The notes below the pieces were generated by a model. It was not told the DNA's origin. It worked only from the letters and a program-made list of their open reading frames with translations, and searched no databases. A program made the translations under genes and the position numbers. A stretch of DNA of 7,317 nucleotides. It comes from JAJDAN01 sp046583095. Its GTDB lineage: Bacteria > Myxococcota_A > UBA9160 > UBA4427. The stretch is from assembly GCA_046583095.1 (NCBI GenBank), contig JAYGDB010000089.1, positions 1 to 7,317 of the forward strand, given 5' to 3'. Numbering within the stretch: the first letter of the stretch is position 1; each line of letters begins with the position of its first letter. Below, one piece after another: positions 1-6,196 of the stretch.

Positions 1-1
1 C

Positions 2-118
2 GCCCAACCCCTGTGCGCGGCCCGGAACTTCGTGACCCGTATCGCGCCCGCAAGCGCCACCCAGAAGGCCTTCGCCGGGTTCCTGGAGGGCTCGCCGGTC
101 ATCGGGCCCGGCACGTAG
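2..118 (+). CDS. C-terminal tail of an unidentified protein (truncated by window edge)
   Basis: This reading frame is open from the left edge to a TAG at 116-118 and encodes 38 residues ending in EGSPVIGPGT. Nearly every codon ends in G or C, as in the neighbouring real genes, which is why I treat it as coding. A competing frame that stays open further is antisense to the permease next door and has poor codon use. The fragment is too short to assign a family. It carries no recognisable motif or transmembrane segment. It ends 22 bp before the stop codon of the convergent permease gene. I do not propose a function. Confidence 0.6.
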   Translation, partial: AQPLCAARNFVTRIAPASATQKAFAGFLEGSPVIGPGT

Positions 119-140
119 GCGCCGAGTCCCCGACCGCGGC

Positions 141-1163
141 TCAGGCGGGGCGCGCCTCGAAATGTCCGGCCATCAGCCGGGCCAGCGGTCGTGTCAACTG
201 CATCCGCTCGAGCAGCATCTTCAGCACTGCGGTGATCGGCGTGGCGAGCAGCATGCCGACCAGGCCCCAGAGCGCTCCCCAGATCATCAGGGCCAGCAAG
301 ATCGTCACCGGGTGCAGCTCCAGGGAATCGCCCATCACCTTGGGCGAGATCACGTTGCCGATCCCGAACTGCACGAGGGCCGGCAGCAGGATCGCCAGCA
401 CGGCGACCGTCGAAGAGATCTCGGGACTCATCAGCACCACGGGCAGCGGTAGCAGCGTCGAGATGGCCGAGCCGATGTTCGGGATGAAGTTGAGGAGGAA
501 CGCGAAGAGCCCGAAGACCATCGCAAGAGGCACACCCAGGACGGCGAGGATGCCGCCAACCAGGATGCCCGTCACCGCGGAAAGTGCCGCCTGGATCACG
601 ATGTAGCGCCGGATCTTCACCTCGACCTCTACTCGCACGCCGTGGCTCCGCATCGCAGACTCCCCCGAGAGCAGGAAGAAGAGGAAGATCAGCACGATCA
701 GGCCCTGCGAGAGCAGGTCGACGATGGCGTTCGTCGTGCCCACCAGCACGGCTCCGAGTTGGCGGGTCGGAACGATCTCGCGGAAGTTCAGCTCGTCGGC
801 GAAGCCGGGTGCGAGCCTCGCCACGAGGGGCGAGTCCAACACCCTCTCGACGGTCTGCTCGATCTGGGTCTGGTACGAGTCGGCGTTCTCGGACAGTTGC
901 TGAATGGATGTCGAGATCAAGCCCCCCGCGAGGCTCAAGAGAAAGATCCCGAGCAGCAGGGTGATCAACACCGCGAGCGAGCGCGGCACCCGAAACCGGC
1001 TCGTCTGGAACTCGATGACCGGGGCCAACCCGTAAGCGAAGAACACCGCCAGCACGAACGGAACCAGCACCGACCGGAACCACACGAGCACGAAGCCCAC
1101 GGCCACCGCGGCAAGGATCATCAGGCAGACATTCTGGATGCCGCGTTGGGTATCGGTCGCCAA
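141..1163 (-). CDS. AI-2E/PerM-family inner-membrane transporter
   Basis: A 340-residue polytopic membrane protein of the AI-2E transporter (PerM/YdiK-type) family, whose members are permeases of varied or unknown substrate. The topology is characteristic: hydrophobic segments near residues 13-50 and 61-85, a hydrophilic amphipathic stretch (about 86-140), a membrane segment at 145-166, a basic loop, then a C-terminal membrane block from 186. Family hallmarks are visible: NFIPNIGS at 225-232, a P-x-x-x-G block followed by LELHPV at 281-286, and GMLLATPITAV at 303-313. The length is normal. The start is TTG (complement of 1161-1163), with a purine-rich AGGGGG about 5 nt upstream. The next in-frame ATG falls inside the first membrane segment. 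The gene is divergent from the ppiC-like gene, so it probably has its own promoter in 1164-1268. The substrate cannot be read from sequence; the family name does not prove autoinducer-2 export. Confidence 0.9.
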   Translation of the reverse strand: MATDTQRGIQNVCLMILAAVAVGFVLVWFRSVLVPFVLAVFFAYGLAPVIEFQTSRFRVPRSLAVLITLLLGIFLLSLAGGLISTSIQQLSENADSYQTQIEQTVERVLDSPLVARLAPGFADELNFREIVPTRQLGAVLVGTTNAIVDLLSQGLIVLIFLFFLLSGESAMRSHGVRVEVEVKIRRYIVIQAALSAVTGILVGGILAVLGVPLAMVFGLFAFLLNFIPNIGSAISTLLPLPVVLMSPEISSTVAVLAILLPALVQFGIGNVISPKVMGDSLELHPVTILLALMIWGALWGLVGMLLATPITAVLKMLLERMQLTRPLARLMAGHFEARPA

Positions 1164-1268
1164 GGAGTCCCCCTCTCCAGATCGAGCCTGGGCGAACGTC
1201 GCGCCCAGGATAGCCGCCCGCCGCTATGCTTGCGCGCCTTGTTTCGTCCGGAGTCGGGGAGAGCATCG
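1164..1268. promoter_or_regulatory. Divergent intergenic region between permease and four-gene block
   Basis: This 105-bp spacer separates two divergently read genes, so promoters for both are expected here. The clearest signals are ribosome-binding sequences at the two ends: GGGGAG at about 1257-1262 before the TTG at 1269, and a minus-strand AGGGGG before the TTG at 1163. A TATGCT at 1225-1230 could be a plus-strand -10 element, but I see no matching -35 hexamer at the right distance. No inverted repeat stands out. Promoter presence is inferred from gene orientation. Confidence 0.4.
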
Positions 1269-2168
1269 TTGAGCGAGTCGCAGAGCGAAGCTCAGAGCGC
1301 AAGGCCGCGTTGGCTTCTCGGGCTGGGCGCCGTCGCCGGCCTCGTCTTCGCGATAGCGGGCATCCTCGAGACTGCACCCGGTGCGGGAGGTGTGCCCGAA
1401 GGCGCCGCCGCTGTGGTGAACGGCACGATCATCCGCGATAGGAACTACCAGCGGGCCCTCTCCGCTCTCGCCCGAGATAGCCGCAACCCGCTTACCGAAG
1501 AGGACCGCGTCTACATCCTCAACCGGTTGATCGAGGAGGAGCTGCTCGTCCAGCGCGCCACCGAGCTGGGCCTCGACCGGACAGACCCGGTCGTCCGAAA
1601 CACCCTGGTATCCGCAATGATCGAGACGATCGTGACGGGGGTGGGTCAGACGGAGCCCGGCGACGAAGAGGTCGCGGCCTTCTACGAAAAAAACCGGGAA
1701 TTCTTCGCCCGGACCGATCGCTTCTGGGTGCGCGAGCTTCGCTTCCGGGTGTCGAGCAGCGGCGCAGGCGACGACGAAGAGGAAGCGCGCGCCAAGGCCG
1801 AAGAGGCCACCCGACGACTGCGCGCCGGCGAGGCGCTCTCGGTGCTCGCGGAGGAGTTGGGTGACGCAGGCGTGCTGCCTCTGCCGGACGGCTACCTGCC
1901 CGCCACGAAGCTCAGGGAATACCTCGGGCCGACACCCACCCGGCGCGCAACCGAACTTCGAACGGGCGAGGTGAGCGACCCGGTGCGCGGCGGGTCGGCG
2001 TATCACGTGCTGCAAATGGTCGACCACGCGACGAGCCCTCCCCTGCCCCTCGAGGCCGTCGACTCCCAGGTGCGCGCAGAGATGCGGCGGCGCGCCGGCG
2101 ACGACAACCTCCGCTCCTACCTCGACCAACTGCGAGCCGACGCCAAGGTGAGGCTGCCGACCACTTGA
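1269..2168 (+). CDS. Membrane-anchored PpiC-type peptidyl-prolyl cis-trans isomerase
   Basis: A 299-residue protein with a short basic N-terminus, one membrane anchor at about 15-33 (WLLGLGAVAGLVFAIAGIL), a helical SurA/PpiD-like N-terminal region containing NRLIEEELLVQRA and FYEKNREFFAR, and a C-terminal parvulin-like part from about residue 150 (FWVRELRFRV) to the end. Such proteins help fold secreted or membrane proteins in the periplasm. The parvulin core looks degenerate: the Gly-rich strand and the usual catalytic His/Cys pattern are not obvious, so it may be chaperone-only. Start chosen: TTG at 1269, preceded by GGGGAG with about 6 nt spacing. The frame stays open far upstream to 642, but that part is antisense to the permease and is rejected. 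The stop overlaps the next start (TTGA, 2165-2168), so translation of the HupE-like gene is probably coupled. PpiC-HupE pairing suggests this isomerase assists the HupE-like membrane protein; that is inference. Confidence 0.8.
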   Translation: MSESQSEAQSARPRWLLGLGAVAGLVFAIAGILETAPGAGGVPEGAAAVVNGTIIRDRNYQRALSALARDSRNPLTEEDRVYILNRLIEEELLVQRATELGLDRTDPVVRNTLVSAMIETIVTGVGQTEPGDEEVAAFYEKNREFFARTDRFWVRELRFRVSSSGAGDDEEEARAKAEEATRRLRAGEALSVLAEELGDAGVLPLPDGYLPATKLREYLGPTPTRRATELRTGEVSDPVRGGSAYHVLQMVDHATSPPLPLEAVDSQVRAEMRRRAGDDNLRSYLDQLRADAKVRLPTT

Positions 2169-3343
2169 AGACCCTTCTCGCTTCACTCGTCGCCCTGCTG
2201 GTGGCTGGTCCCGTGGGCGCACACACGCGAAGTATGTCGTACTCGACCTGGCAGCTCGGCGAGGACGGCGCGCGCATCGAGCTACGGCTGAAGCTCCTCG
2301 AGCTCACCCGCCAGCCGCCGGGATACGGCTGGACTCGGGTCTTGCCGACCGAACTCGGGCTCTTCTCGGGCGGCCAGGCGTGTCGCGCCGGCGAGGCGCA
2401 ACGGCTGAGAAGGGCGCCCGAAGGTTGGGCGGTCTTTCGCTGGGACGTGACGTGCGAGCGAGCGGGCCCACGCGAGATCGAGAGCCGCCTGCTGCGCGGC
2501 ATCGCTGCATCCCACACCCACTTTCTTCGCATCGATGCGCCAAGGGACGACCCCGAAGTCGGCATTCGCGAGCGCGTGCTCGTGACCGACCGCGACGGCC
2601 CCTGGCTCGTCGACGAAACACCGGGTGAACCCGCAGCGAGCACGTTGCTCTCCTACATCGGACTCGGAACGCTGCACATCGGAACCGGCTGGGATCACCT
2701 GGCGTTCGTCCTGGCGCTGCTGCTGCTGGCCGCGTCGCTGCGGGAGGTGGCGGGGCTCGTGACGGGATTCACGCTCGGTCACAGCCTGACCCTCGGCCTC
2801 GCGGTGATCGGTGTCGTCCGTCCCGATCCCGTCGCCGTCGAGGTGCTGATCGGATTTTCCATCGCCCTCGTGGCGGCGGAGAACAGTTGGCTGATGGGTC
2901 GACGCGACCGGGTGATTCCCAGCGCGATCGGACTCAGCCTGATCGTGGCAGCGGGACTTGCCGTCCTGGGCCTGGGCGAGTTGGGCTCAGCGGTATGGCT
3001 CGGGCTCGCCCTCTTCTCTGTCTGTCACTTCAGCTTGATGCGAGGCGCGGCGCGACCCGCGATGCTGCGCTCGATGATCGCATTCGGATTCGGGCTGGTG
3101 CACGGCTTCGGGTTCGCGGGCATCCTGATGGAGCTAGAGCTGCCGCCGGCCCGGCTCGTACCCGCCCTGTTCGGCTTCAACGTCGGTGTCGAAGTCGGCC
3201 AGTTGGCGGTGGTCTTCGTCGTCTGGCCGCTCCTGTACGGGCTATCGCGGGCCCGAGCCGGGGCTCACCGCCGGGTCGCCGAACTCGGGTCGGCCGCGAT
3301 CTTCGGGCTCGGGATCTTCTGGCTGGTGAGCCGCAACTACTAG
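2165..3343 (+). CDS. HupE/UreJ-family membrane protein with periplasmic N-terminal domain
   Basis: A 392-residue protein. Residues 1-20 form a signal peptide (cleavage expected after VGA, leaving His-Thr-Arg), then a soluble extracytoplasmic domain to about 155, then about seven membrane segments. The HupE/UreJ signature is clear: LHIGTGWDHLAF with His171, Asp177 and His178; a second motif TLGHSLTLG with His206; a third, GLVHGFGFAG, with His313; and FNVGVEVGQ soon after. These conserved His/Asp residues in membrane segments fit metal handling. Classical HupE/UreJ proteins are linked to Ni uptake for hydrogenase or urease, but neither enzyme is in this window. This larger two-domain version (HupE/UreJ_2 type) has no settled function. 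The TTG start overlaps the upstream stop; an AAGGTGAGG lies about 9 nt before it. The next in-frame ATG (about 2234) would delete the signal peptide. TAG stop, then 17 bp to the thioredoxin-like gene. Confidence 0.85.
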   Translation: MKTLLASLVALLVAGPVGAHTRSMSYSTWQLGEDGARIELRLKLLELTRQPPGYGWTRVLPTELGLFSGGQACRAGEAQRLRRAPEGWAVFRWDVTCERAGPREIESRLLRGIAASHTHFLRIDAPRDDPEVGIRERVLVTDRDGPWLVDETPGEPAASTLLSYIGLGTLHIGTGWDHLAFVLALLLLAASLREVAGLVTGFTLGHSLTLGLAVIGVVRPDPVAVEVLIGFSIALVAAENSWLMGRRDRVIPSAIGLSLIVAAGLAVLGLGELGSAVWLGLALFSVCHFSLMRGAARPAMLRSMIAFGFGLVHGFGFAGILMELELPPARLVPALFGFNVGVEVGQLAVVFVVWPLLYGLSRARAGAHRRVAELGSAAIFGLGIFWLVSRNY

Positions 3344-3360
3344 CCGTATCGTTCTGCGAC

Positions 3361-4803
3361 GTGGCCCCCCCGAAGCTCCCGCTGCCGGATGGAATCGTCG
3401 CCTTCGTCAAGAAGGACTGCCCGACCTGCGTGACCGTCGCTCCGGTCCTCGCCCAGATTGCCGAACGAGCCCAGTTCAGCGTCTTCACCCAGGACGATCT
3501 CGCGTTCCCGGAAGGCTTGGATCCCCGAGACGACACGTCGCTCGACTACTCCTGGCATCACGAGATCGAGACGGTGCCCACGCTGATCCGGGTCGAAGGC
3601 GGCGTCGAGCAGGAACGTCGACTCGGCTGGCATCGCGAGGAGTGGGAGACACTCACTGGCTGCGATGGGCTCGGTCCCGACCTGCCGGATTGGCAGCCCG
3701 GCTGCGGATCCCTCTCCGTGGATCCCGATCGCCAACCCGAGCTGCTCGCACGCTTCGGCGGATCGTCCCTGCACTCCCGTCGTATCGAGCTGGCTTCGCT
3801 CGAGGACGAATTCGAGGCCATGTGGAATCGCGACTGGACGGACGGTCTGCCCCTGGTTCCACCCACCATCGAGCGGGTCATGGCCATGCTCGAAGGCACG
3901 ACCCGGAAGCCCGACGAGGTGGTGGCCGTCGTTCCGCCGGACCTGGTCGAATGCAGTGTCGAGAAAGTCGCTATCAACGCCGTGATGGCGGGCTGCAGGC
4001 CCGAGTACCTGCCGGTCGTGCTCGCGGCCGTCGAGGCCGTGTGCACCGACGCCTTCAACATGCACGGCCTGCTCGCCACGACCATGGGCACAGGACCGAT
4101 CCTGATCGTCAATGGCCCCATCCGGCGCGAGCTCGGGATGAACACCGGCATCAACTGCCTCGGCCAGGGAAACCGCGCCAACATGACGATCGGCCGCGCC
4201 CTGCAGCTCGTAGTTCGCAACGTTGGCGGTGGACGTCCCGGCGAGGTCGATCGCGCCACCTTCGGAAATCCGGGGAAACTCTCGTTCTGCATCGCCGAAG
4301 ACGAAGAAGGTTCGCCCTGGACCCCTCTCTCCACAGACCTCGGCGCCGCTGCCGGTGTAAACACGGTGACCGTCTTCCCGGGCGAAGGCCCGCGCAACGT
4401 CATCGACCAGCTCTCCCGCGACCCCGAATCCCTGGCCCGCACCCTGGCGGTGAACCTGCGCACCGTCCACCACCCGAAGGCGGTGATGGCCTTCGACTGC
4501 GTGCTCGTGATCGGTCCCGAACATGCCCGGGTCTTCCATCGGGCCGGATGGGACAAGGCGCAGCTCGTGTCGCGCCTCCACGAGCTACTGATGATCCCGG
4601 GCAGCGAGCTCGTCCGCGGTGCCGGCGGCATCGCCGAAGGACTGCCCGAACACGTGCGCGATGCGACGCTCCCGAAATTCCGGCCCGGAGGCATCCTGAT
4701 CGTCCACGCCGGCGGTCGCGCCGGCCTGTTCTCTGCCATCATCGGAGGCTGGGTGGGCGGCGAGATGGGGAGCCAACCCGTGATCCAGGAGATCCGACCA
4801 TGA
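3361..4803 (+). CDS. Thioredoxin-like (CPTC) fusion protein, partner of UGSC selenoprotein
   Basis: A 480-residue, apparently cytoplasmic protein (no signal peptide or membrane segment). Residues 1-100 look like a thioredoxin fold: strand IVAFVKKDCPTC with redox motif C20-P-T-C23, and a loop ETVPTLIRVEGG with the cis-proline at 73. A linker carries two more cysteines, Cys101 and Cys115 (PGCGSLSVDP). The 360-residue C-terminal domain has WTDGLPLVPPT (159-169), MAGCRPEY with Cys212, TTMGTGPILIVNGPI, a Gly-rich NVGGGRPGEVDRATFGNPGK and Cys310 (SFCIAEDEE). I cannot give this domain an enzyme name; DGLP-VPPT motifs are, as I recall, found in proteins linked to UGSC selenoproteins. Start GTG 3361 is the only start codon in frame between the HupE stop and CPTC; no good ribosome-binding site precedes it, so the start is less certain. 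The open frame back to 2887 is a HupE shadow. The gene ends in ATGA, overlapping the selenoprotein start. Confidence 0.8.
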   Translation: MAPPKLPLPDGIVAFVKKDCPTCVTVAPVLAQIAERAQFSVFTQDDLAFPEGLDPRDDTSLDYSWHHEIETVPTLIRVEGGVEQERRLGWHREEWETLTGCDGLGPDLPDWQPGCGSLSVDPDRQPELLARFGGSSLHSRRIELASLEDEFEAMWNRDWTDGLPLVPPTIERVMAMLEGTTRKPDEVVAVVPPDLVECSVEKVAINAVMAGCRPEYLPVVLAAVEAVCTDAFNMHGLLATTMGTGPILIVNGPIRRELGMNTGINCLGQGNRANMTIGRALQLVVRNVGGGRPGEVDRATFGNPGKLSFCIAEDEEGSPWTPLSTDLGAAAGVNTVTVFPGEGPRNVIDQLSRDPESLARTLAVNLRTVHHPKAVMAFDCVLVIGPEHARVFHRAGWDKAQLVSRLHELLMIPGSELVRGAGGIAEGLPEHVRDATLPKFRPGGILIVHAGGRAGLFSAIIGGWVGGEMGSQPVIQEIRP

Positions 4804-5330
4804 CCACCACCCAGACGCGCAGCCTGCTCGACCCCACCAGCGAGCGCAACCTCGCGATCCGCGAACGCGTCGCCCGCCTCGACTCACTCGAGGGAAAGAC
4901 CGTGGGGCTCCTCGACATCTCCAAGGCCCGCGGCGACCTCTTCCTGGACCGGATCCAGGAGAAGCTCGAGGCGCACGGCGCCAAGGCGATCCGCTACAAG
5001 AAACCCACCTTCACGAAGCCGGCCCCGGCGAACCTGCGGGGAGAGATCGCGTCACAATGCGACGCGGTGATCGAAGCACTCGCCGACTGAGGCAGCTGCA
5101 CGTCGTGCAGTGTGCACGACATGGCCGAGATCGAGATTCGCGGGGTGCCCACCGTCTACGTGGCCACGGTCGAGTTCACCGACGCCTCGAAACGTCAGGA
5201 GAGGGCTCTCGGCACGAACCTGGCCAGCGTCTTCGTCGAGCACCCGATCCAGGACCGCACCGACGAAGAGATGCTGGACATCGCCGAGCGGGCTTTCGAG
5301 GAACTGCTCGCGAACCTGGTGTCCGGCTGA
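4800..5330 (+). CDS. UGSC-family selenoprotein (Sec97 encoded by in-frame TGA at 5088-5090)
   Basis: Read through the TGA at 5088-5090, this gene encodes 176 residues with selenocysteine at 97 in the motif Asp96-Sec97-Gly-Ser-Cys100-Thr-Ser-Cys103. The first part has LLDISKARGDLFLDRI, YKKPTFTKPAP and CDAVIEALAD; after Sec come SVHDMAEIEIRGVPTVYVATVEF and a helical tail. This is the layout of the UGSC (seleno)protein family, whose other members may carry Cys in place of Sec. Sec with Cys100 resembles a redox centre, and GVPT (115-118) resembles a thioredoxin cis-Pro loop. The biochemical reaction is not known to me. ATG at 4800 overlaps the previous stop (ATGA) and has AGGAG at 4787-4791, 8 nt upstream. 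The frame is continuous across the TGA, codon bias is unchanged and a SECIS-like hairpin follows. The real stop at 5328-5330 is also TGA. Standard annotation would give two truncated genes. Selenium machinery genes are not in the window. Confidence 0.9.
5091..5126 (+). promoter_or_regulatory. Bacterial SECIS-like hairpin directing Sec insertion at 5088-5090
   Basis: Immediately after the in-frame TGA, bases 5102-5108 (GTCGTGC) pair perfectly with 5114-5120 (GCACGAC), leaving the 5-nt loop AGTGT at 5109-5113. Below the upper stem, CA (5099-5100) can pair with TG (5122-5123) across one C-A mismatch, and GGC (5091-5093) with GCC (5124-5126), leaving 5094-5098 bulged. The apical loop begins 18 nt after the TGA and has G as its second base, both matching the usual bacterial SECIS rules bound by SelB. 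The loop region (TGCAGTGTGCAC) also resembles the tip of the E. coli fdhF element. The element lies wholly within coding sequence. A competing 5-bp hairpin (5097-5101 with 5105-5109) is weaker. Confidence 0.85.
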
Positions 5331-5352
5331 AGGCTCGTTTCCCGAGGACGCC

Positions 5353-6144
5353 CTACTCCGTGCGCAGCCTCACCTTGTAGTTGCCGCGGTTCTCGTCGTA
5401 GTCCAGCACGATGTACGAGAGATCTTCGGCCTGCTTCAGTAGCTCGGCGAAGCTCTGGAAGCCGAAGTAGCTCTCGTTGAAGCTCGGATTCACCCTGCGA
5501 ATCGTCTGCTTCACCATCGAGCCCCACAGCGGGTCGTACTCGAGGGACAGGGAGCGAACGATCTCCATCACCTCGTCGACGCCCTCCTGCTTCTTCTCGT
5601 CGACGGAGATGGCTTCGGCGTCCTTCGTCGCGCCCTTCGGCTGGCGGCGGGGGGCCTTCTTGCGCGGCTTCGCGGCGACGCGGACGAGATCGTCGTAGTA
5701 GATGAACTCGTCGCAGTTCCCCATCAGGAGCTTCGAGGTCGAGTTCTTGATGCCACAACCGAGCACCCGCTTGTCGTTCTCCTTCAGCTTCGACACCAGC
5801 GGCGAGAAGTCGCTGTCACCCGTCAGCAGGGCGAAGACGTCGATGTGATTCTTCGAGTAACACAGGTCCAAGGCATCCACGACCATGTGGATGTCGGCGC
5901 TGTTCTTGCCACTCATCTTGCTGCGGGGGATGTCCACCATCTCGATCCCCTGGGTATGGAACTCGCGCACCTGGGTGCGGTAGTTGCTCCAGTCGCAATA
6001 GGCTCGCTTGTAGACGATGCGCCCCTTCTCGAGCAGGCGCTTGAGGATGAGTTCGACCGAGAAGTCTGCGCCCTTCATGTCCCGCACACCGAGTGCGAGG
6101 TTTTCGAAGTCGACGAAGACTGCGATCAGCGGCTCTTCAGCCAT
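5353..6144 (-). CDS. NYN (PIN-like) nuclease-fold protein with C-terminal OST-HTH/LOTUS domain
   Basis: A 263-residue protein of the LabA/DUF88 (NYN) group. The N-terminal PIN-like domain shows VFVDFENLALG with Asp12 and Asn15, SADIHMVVDAL with Asp84 and Asp90, and TGDSDFSPL with Asp110 and Asp112, the acidic residues expected to bind metal in a ribonuclease-type site. A very basic linker (about 159-174, rich in Lys, Arg, Pro) leads to a second domain at about 188-262 (PSFNESYFGFQSFAELLKQA) typical of OST-HTH/LOTUS RNA-binding folds. The likely role is RNA binding or cleavage; the target is unknown. Start ATG at 6142-6144 with a textbook AAGGAG (complement of 6150-6155) 5 nt away. It lies 52 bp downstream of the dehydrogenase gene on the same strand, with a hairpin between them, and converges with the selenoprotein gene with only 22 bp between stops. 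Confidence 0.9.
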   Translation of the reverse strand: MAEEPLIAVFVDFENLALGVRDMKGADFSVELILKRLLEKGRIVYKRAYCDWSNYRTQVREFHTQGIEMVDIPRSKMSGKNSADIHMVVDALDLCYSKNHIDVFALLTGDSDFSPLVSKLKENDKRVLGCGIKNSTSKLLMGNCDEFIYYDDLVRVAAKPRKKAPRRQPKGATKDAEAISVDEKKQEGVDEVMEIVRSLSLEYDPLWGSMVKQTIRRVNPSFNESYFGFQSFAELLKQAEDLSYIVLDYDENRGNYKVRLRTE

Positions 6145-6156
6145 TCTTTCTCCTTG

Positions 6157-6177
6157 GGGCCACCCTTTCGGTGGCCC
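6157..6177 (-). repeat. Perfect 8-bp hairpin between dehydrogenase and NYN genes
   Basis: Bases 6157-6164 (GGGCCACC) are the exact inverted complement of 6170-6177 (GGTGGCCC), with a 5-nt loop that reads GAAAG on the minus strand. It lies 19 bp past the dehydrogenase stop and ends 1 nt before the NYN gene's AAGGAG. No T-run follows on either strand, so it is not a standard intrinsic terminator. It could stabilise the end of the upstream message, mark processing, or modulate ribosome access to the NYN start. The structure is directly visible; the role is inferred. Confidence 0.6.
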
Positions 6178-6196
6178 GGGTTCTCCTCGGGAGACA

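Noticed and set aside
118..156. Possible bidirectional terminator between the convergent genes
   Set aside because: GGCGC/GCGCC and CCCCG/CGGGG arms exist, but with an asymmetric internal loop, a 13-nt apical loop and no T-run; in such GC-rich DNA this can be chance.
1225..1230. TATGCT as a -10 promoter element
   Set aside because: No acceptable -35 hexamer lies 15-19 bp upstream.
642..1268. Upstream extension of the PpiC frame
   Set aside because: It runs antisense through the permease gene, its translation is low-complexity and charged, and the TTG at 1269 has a good ribosome-binding site and gives a proper membrane anchor.
2887..3360. Upstream extension of the CPTC-protein frame
   Set aside because: It is an Arg/Gly/Pro-rich shadow of the HupE-like gene in another frame; the thioredoxin domain begins right after GTG 3361.
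3340..4742. Long minus-strand open frames opposite the CPTC gene
   Set aside because: They are mirror frames caused by high GC content; their translations are rich in Arg, His, Ser and Pro and show no domain, while the plus strand encodes clear motifs.
5088..5090. TGA as a true stop, with an independent small gene starting at GTG 5112
   Set aside because: No ribosome-binding site precedes 5112, the frame is unchanged across the TGA, the skipped codons encode the GSCTSC motif of a known selenoprotein family, and a SECIS-like hairpin is present.
5331..5352. Terminator between the selenoprotein and NYN genes
   Set aside because: Only a 4-bp CTCG/CGAG stem with a 5-nt loop is seen, with no T-run; the gap is 22 bp.
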